From Rhodospirillaceae bacterium (GTDB lineage: Bacteria > Pseudomonadota > Alphaproteobacteria > Rhodospirillales > Magnetovibrionaceae), in NCBI GenBank assembly GCA_002401565.1, contig NVTL01000001.1, positions 99,447 to 104,677 on the forward strand: a stretch of 5,231 nucleotides of DNA. Reading direction: 5' to 3'. The position numbers were made by a program, and so were the translations under genes. The notes beneath the pieces are model-generated. The model ran no database searches, had not been told where the DNA came from, and was given only the letters and a program-made list of their open reading frames with translations. Numbering within the stretch: position 1 is the stretch's first letter; every line of letters begins with the position of its first letter. Positions 1 to 4,383 of the stretch are shown piece after piece.

Positions 1-43
1 CCTTGCTCATTTTAAGAATATGAAAGTGCTCCGATTCGCTCAT
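1..43 (-). CDS. Start of an unidentified gene, cut by the window edge
   Basis: On the minus strand an ATG lies 4 nt after the stop codon of the upstream 122-residue gene and opens a frame that stays open to the edge, giving MSESEHFHILKMSK. The very short gap and shared direction suggest a third gene of the same operon, read by translational coupling. The ribosome site is weak: only a GAAGA-like stretch lies upstream, overlapping the end of the preceding gene. A second ATG at codon 12 has no better site. Fourteen codons are too few to recognise a family. Given the neighbours, a flagellar or motility role is a reasonable guess and nothing more. The frame could also be a chance opening. Confidence 0.4.
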   Translation of the reverse strand, partial: MSESEHFHILKMSK

Positions 44-47
44 TTAA

Positions 48-416
48 TCAATCTTCATCACGGTCTGTTGAGGACGGAGGCGTTGAAGGTGAGGTCCCAT
101 AAGCGTTCGTCGCGGTGCGGCGTTTAAGAATCTTCAAGTTATCTTGCAAGGCTTGGTGATGATGTTCTAAATCATCTTGCAAACGGTCCAACGTATCGGA
201 CAGGGCTTCTAAGTAGTCTTTGAAGGATGAAGCGACTTCGGGCGGGGCCGCCGCCACGGCCTCGGTGATTATGCGCACACGATCTTCGACCGCGCTTAAA
301 TCAACGGATCGGCCCTCGTCCATTAAATGGCGAGAGGCATTGATCAAGCCGACAATTTTTTCCAATTCATCACGAATGGTTTGTTCAGCTGACGGCTCTG
401 TAGGATTATCGGGCAT
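48..416 (-). CDS. Small helical protein of unknown function, coupled to the FhlB gene
   Basis: I do not recognise this 122-residue protein with certainty. After a short polar N-terminus it is predicted to be almost all helix: residues about 12-34 (RDELEKIVGLINASRHLMDE), 39-57 (DLSAVEDRVRIITEAVAAA), then after a PPE turn a long amphipathic helix at about 60-100 with heptad-like Leu spacing and a HHH run at 85-87. The last 20 or so residues are Ser/Thr/Pro-rich and probably disordered. There is no signal peptide and no membrane segment. The size, helical hairpin and place next to an export-switch gene recall flagellar export chaperones of the FliT/FlgN kind, but no signature proves this. The start is the ATG at 416-414, which shares one base with the upstream TGA (TGATG) and has AAGGA 6 nt before it. 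A GTG at 452 in the same frame would add 12 residues inside the upstream gene and is less likely. Confidence 0.75.
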   Translation of the reverse strand: MPDNPTEPSAEQTIRDELEKIVGLINASRHLMDEGRSVDLSAVEDRVRIITEAVAAAPPEVASSFKDYLEALSDTLDRLQDDLEHHHQALQDNLKILKRRTATNAYGTSPSTPPSSTDRDED

Positions 417-736
417 CACTCGTCCTTCGTTTTGTTCAGACCATCGGGCCACACTTTGTTTTTGGAATAGACATAAGACAAAATTTCCGCGACCACGGTG
501 AAGGCTTCTAAGGGAATTTCACTGTCCACATCGACTTGGGACAAAATCATCGCTAAATCAGCATCTTCGCGCACTTCGATGCCGTTGGCTTTGGCGATTT
601 CGATGATTTGTTGAGCCACCCAACCTTGCCCCTTTGCCACCAAATGCGGGGCATGGTCTTGGCCGGGCTGATAGCTGATGGCGACGGCTAAATCATCATC
701 GGAAATAGAAGGGGAGATTTTCCCAGAATCGCTCAC
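416..736 (-). CDS. fhlB: Free-standing FlhB C-terminal-domain protein (FhlB/YlqH-like export switch paralogue)
   Basis: This 106-residue soluble protein matches the cytoplasmic part of FlhB that follows the autocleavage site (EscU/YscU/HrcU switch family, FhlB or YlqH type). Visible family blocks are AVAISYQPGQDHAP (17-30), LVAKGQG (32-38), IIEIAKANGI (44-53), VREDADLA (55-62), SEIPLE (72-77) and VAEILSYVY, ending in a charged tail. The same blocks occur in the full-length FlhB of this window (APVLLAKG, EIPMEHYQAVAEVIGYI). There is no membrane region and no NPTH motif, so it cannot self-cleave like FlhB. In the known family such proteins can stand in for the FlhB C-terminal domain in substrate switching; a role here is inferred. 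The start is GTG at 736, chosen for AAGGA at 750-746 with 9-nt spacing. An in-frame GTG at 769 would give 117 residues but has no clear ribosome site, and an in-frame TAA lies just beyond it. Confidence 0.88.
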   Translation of the reverse strand: MSDSGKISPSISDDDLAVAISYQPGQDHAPHLVAKGQGWVAQQIIEIAKANGIEVREDADLAMILSQVDVDSEIPLEAFTVVAEILSYVYSKNKVWPDGLNKTKDE

Positions 737-745
737 AGTTTTTGA

Positions 746-750
746 TCCTT
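746..750 (-). promoter_or_regulatory. Ribosome binding site that sets the FhlB start
   Basis: On the minus strand AAGGA at 750-746 precedes GTG at 736 by 9 nt. It lies inside the longer alternative frame that would begin at GTG 769, which has only a weak GAG upstream. This favours the 106-residue form. Confidence 0.55.
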
Positions 751-752
751 TT

Positions 753-951
753 GAATCATTTTCAATCACTTACATGATATAACTCTGACACGCAGCACTT
801 AACATCCCCTGAATCGTTCATTAAAAAATGATTCATTGAATCTTAAAAACTTCGAGTCACACTAGATACAAGAATTCTCGTTCCAGAAAGGGACTTTGAG
901 TGCTCCAAGAAGGAGTGAACATTAAAGTAGTGCCAAAGGAAACGGTGATTC
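753..951. promoter_or_regulatory. Cluster of GANTC (CcrM-type) methylation sites
   Basis: GANTC occurs at 753-757, 811-815, 830-834, 838-842, 854-858 and 947-951, six times in 199 bp, with one more just outside at 726-730. By eye the rest of the window has about one per 400 bp. Two of the sites form the ends of the perfect inverted repeat GATTCA-T-TGAATC at 830-842. Three overlap or lie within the CtrA-like array. GANTC is the target of the cell-cycle methylase CcrM in most alphaproteobacteria. Whether these sites are methylated here cannot be told from sequence. Confidence 0.5.
799..846. promoter_or_regulatory. Phased array of five CtrA-like half-sites
   Basis: Half-sites TTAA (799), TGAA (810), TTAA (821), TTCA (832) and TTAA (843) follow each other with exactly 7 bp between them. 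The known CtrA box of alphaproteobacteria is TTAA-N7-TTAA, so each adjacent pair here matches 7 of 8 fixed positions. The array does not continue at 788 or 854. The last pair (832-846) would overlap a -35 region if TAGATA at 863 is the -10 element, which is the arrangement expected of a CtrA-activated promoter. The array lies about 108 bp upstream of flgB and 62 bp upstream of the fhlB start, so it could serve both operons. Binding by CtrA is inferred. Confidence 0.55.
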
Positions 952-965
952 TCAATGGATCTTAG
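900..965 (+). CDS. Possible 21-codon leader ORF overlapping the flgB start
   Basis: A GTG at 900 preceded by AAAGGGA (887-893, 6-nt spacing) opens a 21-codon frame that ends in TAG at 963-965, 11 nt inside flgB in another frame. Its second half reads KVVPKETVILNGS. That resembles the first residues of FlbT flagellar regulators (pattern LKPxExxxxNGA), but it is too short to judge homology. It could be a leader that couples translation to flgB, a relic of a flbT 5' end, or chance. It is conserved-looking only in having a good ribosome site. Confidence 0.22.
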   Translation: MLQEGVNIKVVPKETVILNGS

Positions 966-1362
966 TAAACAAACATTGTTCGCAACGCTTAAAGCCCGCA
1001 TGGGTTGGTTAAGCCGTCGCCAAGAAGTGTTGGCTCAAAATATTGCGAATTCCGATACGCCGAATTACAAGCCAAATGATCTTAAGCCTATGGATTTTAA
1101 GCAGTATTTGGGTGGAACTCCGACACGTATTCCTTTGACCACGACGTCACCTAAGCATTTTACAGGGACACGGGATTCTGTAAATCCTTATGAAAGCGTG
1201 CAAAATCGTACGCCATATGAAACATCACCCGATGGCAATGCTGTGATTTTAGAAGAACAAATGGCCAAAGTGGGTGAAACCCAGTTGCAACATAACTTAA
1301 CCACGGAATTGTACCGTAAACATATCAGTATGATCAGACTTGCTTTGGGCAAGCCGCGTTAA
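955..1362 (+). CDS. flgB: Flagellar proximal rod protein FlgB
   Basis: FlgB is one of the four proximal rod proteins of the flagellar axial structure. It is exported unfolded through the type III apparatus and assembles in the periplasm on the FliE/MS-ring base. The 135-residue length is normal for the family. The N-terminal rod-family motif is clear at residues 23-40 (QEVLAQNIANSDTPNYKP), and the C-terminal amphipathic helix (ETQLQHNLTTELYRKHISMIRLAL) pairs with it in the assembled rod. There is no cleavable signal peptide, as expected for a type III substrate. The ATG start gives the usual MDLSKxxLF beginning. GGTGAT at 944-949, complementary to the 16S tail, sits 5 nt before it; a stronger-looking AAAGGA at 935 is 14 nt away. 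First gene of a seven-gene co-directional run, downstream of the CtrA-like array. Confidence 0.95.
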   Translation: MDLSKQTLFATLKARMGWLSRRQEVLAQNIANSDTPNYKPNDLKPMDFKQYLGGTPTRIPLTTTSPKHFTGTRDSVNPYESVQNRTPYETSPDGNAVILEEQMAKVGETQLQHNLTTELYRKHISMIRLALGKPR

Positions 1363-1380
1363 GGAGTTTAGAGGTTTAGT

Positions 1381-1791
1381 ATGGACGAATTGCTGAGAAC
1401 ATTAAGGATTTCTTCTGCGGGTATGAAAGCCCAAGGCACCCGTTTGCGCGTGATTTCGGAAAACATCGCCAACGTCGATTCGCTGCCAACGCAACCCGGA
1501 GCGTTACCGTACCGCCGTAAAGTGGTCACTTTTCGCAATGAATTGGATCGCACAATTGGCGTGAATATCGTGCAGGTGAATCGCATCCGCACAGACACCT
1601 CAGCCTTTTCAAAACGTCTGGATCCTTCGCACCCGGCGGCTGGACCTGATGGATATGTTTTGGCACCCAATATTAATACCTTGATTGAAATGACCGATAT
1701 GCGCGAAGCTCAGCGCTCGTACGAAGCCAACTTAAATGTGATTAAGTCTTCGAAGAGCATGTTGCAACAAACCATAGGGCTTATGCGTTAA
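1381..1791 (+). CDS. flgC: Flagellar proximal rod protein FlgC
   Basis: FlgC is the second proximal rod protein and assembles with FlgB between FliE and the distal rod. The 136-residue product has the rod N-terminal motif at about 22-34 (LRVISENIANVDS) and the family's central DPSHPAAGPDGYV (81-93). It ends in the classic motif MTDMREAQRSYEANLNVI (104-121) followed by KSSKSM. In place of the common NANTPGY loop it reads NVDSLPTQPGALPYRRK, a form typical of alphaproteobacterial FlgC. The gap from flgB is 18 bp, and AAGGAG (1361-1366) overlaps the flgB stop. A second site AGAGGT at 1370-1375 lies 5 nt before the ATG and is the better placed one. Confidence 0.96.
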   Translation: MDELLRTLRISSAGMKAQGTRLRVISENIANVDSLPTQPGALPYRRKVVTFRNELDRTIGVNIVQVNRIRTDTSAFSKRLDPSHPAAGPDGYVLAPNINTLIEMTDMREAQRSYEANLNVIKSSKSMLQQTIGLMR

Positions 1792-1826
1792 GTCGTTGAA
1801 TAGATACGAAAGTAGGAGACTAAAAA

Positions 1827-2159
1827 ATGGCTATTGATCCCACTGCGAATATTACCAGAGCCACTCAAGCTTATGATCAAGCGCAAAAAAGCGGCCTCGC
1901 CACAAATGTAATTCCGCCCCAAGATACGGCTCCGGCGGGACAGCAAACCTTCAGCGGGCTGGTTCAAAACTATGTGAACAAGGCCCAAGAAATTGGTCGC
2001 ACCAGCGAACAGCTGTCTATTTTGGGCGTTCAAGGCCAAGCCGATATGGCAAGTGTTGCGACGGCAGTCAGTGAAGCAGAAATTACTTTGCAAACGGTTG
2101 TTGCGATTCGAGACAAGGTCGTTGATGCTTATCGGGAGATTCTTCGTATGCCAATGTAG
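1827..2159 (+). CDS. fliE: Flagellar hook-basal body complex protein FliE
   Basis: FliE links the MS ring and export gate to the proximal rod and is the first axial protein exported. The 110-residue protein shows a variable N-terminal half rich in Ala, Gln and Pro, then the conserved C-terminal helices: FSGLVQNYVNKAQEIGRTSE, GQADMASVATAVSEAEITLQ and VVAIRDKVVDAYREILRMPM. The last matches the family ending (V/A-RDKxxxAYxEIxRMPx) closely. TAGGAGA at 1813-1819 lies about 7 nt before the ATG. It follows flgC by 35 bp, the normal flgB-flgC-fliE order. There is no signal peptide, fitting export through the type III channel. Confidence 0.96.
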   Translation: MAIDPTANITRATQAYDQAQKSGLATNVIPPQDTAPAGQQTFSGLVQNYVNKAQEIGRTSEQLSILGVQGQADMASVATAVSEAEITLQTVVAIRDKVVDAYREILRMPM

Positions 2160-2184
2160 TGCCATGTAACGTAATGTTACGGCA
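2160..2184 (+). other. Bulged stem-loop in the fliE-fliQ gap
   Basis: TGCC (2160-2163) and GTAAC (2166-2170) pair with GTTAC (2176-2180) and GGCA (2181-2184), leaving a 2-nt AT bulge and a 5-nt loop. The next bases are TGAACTGACG with no T tract, so it is not an intrinsic terminator. In RNA it could stabilise or mark a processing point between the rod genes and the export-gate genes. The fold is seen in the sequence; any function is inferred. Confidence 0.4.
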
Positions 2185-2191
2185 TGAACTG

Positions 2192-2202
2192 ACGGGACCC
2201 GT
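2192..2202. repeat. Perfect short inverted repeat over the fliQ ribosome site
   Basis: ACGGG-A-CCCGT is a perfect 5+1+5 inverted repeat ending 3 nt before the fliQ ATG at 2206. Its GGGA is the only ribosome-site-like stretch for fliQ. Pairing, alone or with neighbours, would reduce access to it. The loop is too small for the full hairpin in RNA, so a DNA-level operator is equally possible. Confidence 0.3.
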
Positions 2203-2205
2203 TAA

Positions 2206-2472
2206 ATGAACGAAACCGATGTTTTAGATATTGCGCGTGAAGCGCTGATGGTTGTGTTGAAAACATCGGCCCCTGTAATGTTGATCGGTATGGGCGTTGG
2301 CTTGACCATTGCGCTGTTTCAGGCTTTGACCACCATTCAAGAAATGACATTGACGTTCGTCCCAAAAATTGTTGCTATTTTTATCACCATCGTTCTTTTC
2401 CTGCCCTTTATGATGACCACCGTCATCGAATTTTCGATCAGCTTATTCGATCGTATCTCGGACGTTGGTTAG
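2206..2472 (+). CDS. fliQ: Flagellar export gate protein FliQ
   Basis: FliQ is a small inner-membrane protein of the flagellar type III export gate, where several copies pack around FliP and FliR to form the secretion channel. The product has the standard 88-89 residue length and two hydrophobic segments at about 16-38 and 54-78. Between them is the highly conserved block GLTIALFQALTTIQEMTLTFVPKI (about residues 32-55). The ATG start gives the usual short acidic N-terminus ending in AREAL. The ribosome site is weak (GGGA at 2194-2197) and lies in an inverted repeat, so coupling to upstream translation may matter. fliP, which often precedes fliQ, is absent here and must lie elsewhere, a common arrangement in alphaproteobacteria. 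Confidence 0.96.
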   Translation: MNETDVLDIAREALMVVLKTSAPVMLIGMGVGLTIALFQALTTIQEMTLTFVPKIVAIFITIVLFLPFMMTTVIEFSISLFDRISDVG

Positions 2473-2482
2473 GGGCTAAGCC

Positions 2483-3265
2483 ATGCTCAGCCAGTTCGTC
2501 AACCTCAACCTTTTTGCTTTTTTGTTGGTTTTTAGTCGCATTGGTGCGGCTTTTTCGATGTTGCCGGGGTTCAGCTCACGCCAAGTCACCATGAAGGCGC
2601 GTTTGATTTTTGCGGTGGCGGTCAGCTTTTTAATGACGCCTTTGTTGATGGAATTTTTGCCTTCCGAGCCAGCTTCGGTTTCCGTGTTGGTTTTGTTGAT
2701 TATGTCTGAAATTCTTATTGGGCTTTTTTTGGGGATCATTCCGCGCGTGTTTATGGCGGCGCTGCAAACCACGGGTACGTTGGTCGCCATGTTGGCCTCG
2801 CTGTCGAATATGTTTGCTATGGATAATGTGTCGGAACAGCAGAGTTCGGTGTTGGCGGGGTATTTGAGTATTATCGGCCTGACATTGGTGTTTGTGACAA
2901 ATACACATCACCTCATGTTGCAAGCGGTTGTGGACAGTTACGCGTTGTTTATCCCGGCCCAAGGCCCAATGATCGCCGATATGACTGATTATTTAGCACA
3001 CCGGGTGTCTGACAGCTTTCGCTTAGGCCTGCAAATGAGTTCGCCCATGTTGCTGGCGGGCTTGGCCTATTATTTGGGCATTGGCATTATGGGCCGTTTG
3101 ATGCCGCAATTGCCGATCTTTTTCTTTGGTATGCCGATTCAAATTAGTTTACAGATTTACCTTTTCGCCATCAGTTTAACAACGGTCATGATGGTCTTTA
3201 TGCAATACTTTACAGAAGGTATTTATAACTTAATCGGCGCCGAAGGCCTTTTCATCAGCCTTTGA
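2483..3265 (+). CDS. fliR: Flagellar export gate protein FliR
   Basis: FliR is the single-copy subunit of the FliP-FliQ-FliR export gate in the inner membrane. The 260-residue length is typical. Several hydrophobic segments are visible from about 5-30, 40-60, 65-105, 125-145, 185-205 and 215-245. Family hallmarks are FSRIGAAFSMLPGF near the N-terminus, the loop SNMFAMDNVSEQQSSVLAG, the HHLMLQAVVDSY stretch, and MPQLPIFFFGMPIQI at 207-221. AGGGG at 2471-2475 overlaps the fliQ stop and sits 7 nt before the ATG; the gap from fliQ is only 10 bp, so the two are probably translationally coupled. Confidence 0.96.
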   Translation: MLSQFVNLNLFAFLLVFSRIGAAFSMLPGFSSRQVTMKARLIFAVAVSFLMTPLLMEFLPSEPASVSVLVLLIMSEILIGLFLGIIPRVFMAALQTTGTLVAMLASLSNMFAMDNVSEQQSSVLAGYLSIIGLTLVFVTNTHHLMLQAVVDSYALFIPAQGPMIADMTDYLAHRVSDSFRLGLQMSSPMLLAGLAYYLGIGIMGRLMPQLPIFFFGMPIQISLQIYLFAISLTTVMMVFMQYFTEGIYNLIGAEGLFISL

Positions 3266-3283
3266 GCTTAAAATGTAGGGACC

Positions 3284-4348
3284 ATGGCAGACGAAGACGA
3301 CTCCCAGAAAACAGAAGACCCAACGGAGCGAAAACTCTCCCAAGCCCGTGAAAAAGGGCAGGTCAGTTCTTCTCAGGAAATTAAAAGCTGGGCCATCCTC
3401 ATGGGGGGCGCCGGGGCTATAGCGCTGACTTTCCCATGGATGATGAACGGTCTTGCGGGCTATCTTGTCGGGTATATCGAAAATGCGAATTCGATTATTG
3501 TTGAGCAAGAGACCATGGCCGCAATGCTGACCGACTCGCTGTATGAAATGGGCTATTACATTGCCCCGACCTTTGCGATTTTAGTGGTGATGGCCTTTTT
3601 GTCTAATGTTGGTCAGGTTGGTTTTTTGGTCGCCCTGAAAAAAATTCAGCCCGAGCTTAAAAAGATTTCGCTGATTGCGGGCGTTAAGCGGATGTTTTCT
3701 TTGCGTTCGGTGATTGAGTTTTTAAAAGGCATTTTTAAGCTGAGTGTGTTGGGCTCGGTGGTTTTCTTTATGGCTGTACCTTGGTTTGATGACGTGATGG
3801 TGATGCCCGATATGGACATTGGCCACGTGCTGGAACGTCTGTTTGCGGTGTTGATGAGCATCATGGCCGGGGCCATCATGGTGATGACGGCGGTGGCGGT
3901 GATCGATTACACCTATCAAAAATTCGATTTCATGAAATCCATGCGGATGAGCCACAAAGACCTTAAAGACGAATACAAAGATACCGAAGGCGACCCGTTG
4001 ATTAAGGCGCGCATTCGAAAATTGCGCATGGAACGTGCCCAGCAACGCATGATGTCCAGTGTTCCGGACGCCGACGTGGTGATCACCAACCCGACGCACT
4101 ATTCGATTGCTCTTCAATATAAAATGGATGATATGCGGGCCCCAGTTTTGCTGGCCAAAGGTGTCGATTCGCTGGCCCTTAGAATTCGTGAAGTGGCGAA
4201 AGAAAATAATATTCCCATCGTCGAAAATGCTCCATTGGCGCGGGCTCTGTATGCTTCAGTCGAATTGGATGAAGAAATTCCGATGGAACATTATCAAGCG
4301 GTCGCAGAAGTTATCGGCTATATTATGAAACTTGACGGCAAAAGATAA
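3284..4348 (+). CDS. flhB: Flagellar export switch protein FlhB
   Basis: FlhB is the membrane protein that switches the flagellar export apparatus from rod/hook to filament substrates. The 354-residue product has the typical acidic start (DDSQKTEDPTERKLSQAREKG), four hydrophobic segments between about residues 35 and 215, and a cytoplasmic domain. The autocleavage motif NPTH is at 269-272, with cleavage expected between N269 and P270. After it come YSIALQY, APVLLAKG, IREVAKENNIPIVENAPLARALY and EIPMEHYQAVAEVIGYI, all intact. It therefore looks fully functional. The start ATG has GTAGGGA just upstream with rather tight spacing (2-4 nt). It follows fliR by 18 bp. Its C-terminal module is paralogous to the divergent FhlB at 416-736. 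Confidence 0.97.
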   Translation: MADEDDSQKTEDPTERKLSQAREKGQVSSSQEIKSWAILMGGAGAIALTFPWMMNGLAGYLVGYIENANSIIVEQETMAAMLTDSLYEMGYYIAPTFAILVVMAFLSNVGQVGFLVALKKIQPELKKISLIAGVKRMFSLRSVIEFLKGIFKLSVLGSVVFFMAVPWFDDVMVMPDMDIGHVLERLFAVLMSIMAGAIMVMTAVAVIDYTYQKFDFMKSMRMSHKDLKDEYKDTEGDPLIKARIRKLRMERAQQRMMSSVPDADVVITNPTHYSIALQYKMDDMRAPVLLAKGVDSLALRIREVAKENNIPIVENAPLARALYASVELDEEIPMEHYQAVAEVIGYIMKLDGKR

Positions 4349-4364
4349 AAAACCAAAAGATAAA
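4340..4364 (+). repeat. Short direct repeat at the flhB-cckA junction
   Basis: AAAAGATAAA occurs at 4340-4349 and again at 4355-4364, a 15-bp period covering the flhB stop codon. It sits in a purine-rich, A-rich linker before the cckA ribosome site. It may be a small slippage duplication; no function is evident. Confidence 0.35.
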
Positions 4365-4383
4365 CAAAATAAACAAGGTAACT

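Larger units (their letters stand above)
737..954. promoter_or_regulatory. Divergent control region between the fhlB and flgB operons
   Basis: This 218-bp stretch separates two outward-facing operons and is visibly richer in A and T than the flanking genes, especially at 797-870. It holds the five-part CtrA-like half-site array at 799-846, six GANTC sites, and a leader of roughly 85-100 nt before flgB with several purine-rich ribosome-site-like stretches (AAAGGGA at 887, AAGGAG at 910, AAAGGA at 935, GGTGAT at 944). Weak -10-like hexamers can be drawn on both sides of the array: TAGATA at 863-868 for flgB and TATATC at 781-776 on the minus strand. No convincing sigma-54 or sigma-28 consensus was seen. 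The promoter positions are inference; the motifs are seen directly. Confidence 0.6.

Noticed and set aside
416..736. FhlB read as a truncated or broken flhB pseudogene
   Set aside because: Stand-alone FlhB C-terminal-domain proteins are a known family, the frame has its own start and ribosome site, and an intact flhB is present at 3284-4348.
870..954. Sigma-54 or sigma-28 flagellar promoter before flgB
   Set aside because: No TGGCAC-N5-TTGC or TAAA-N15-GCCGATAA type match was found on either strand; only weak sigma-70-like hexamers can be drawn.
3863..3876. Perfect palindrome ATGGCC-GG-GGCCAT inside flhB
   Set aside because: It falls in codons for M-A-G-A-I-M in a membrane segment and does not extend further; codon choice explains it.
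3722..4117. A 131-codon His-rich open frame on the minus strand inside flhB
   Set aside because: It is an antisense shadow of an unmistakable FlhB; the His runs are complements of Met- and Asp-rich codons (ATG, GAT) in flhB.
4340..4383. Possible terminator or separate promoter between flhB and cckA
   Set aside because: The A-rich linker has no GC-rich stem and no T tract, and no convincing -35/-10 pair.
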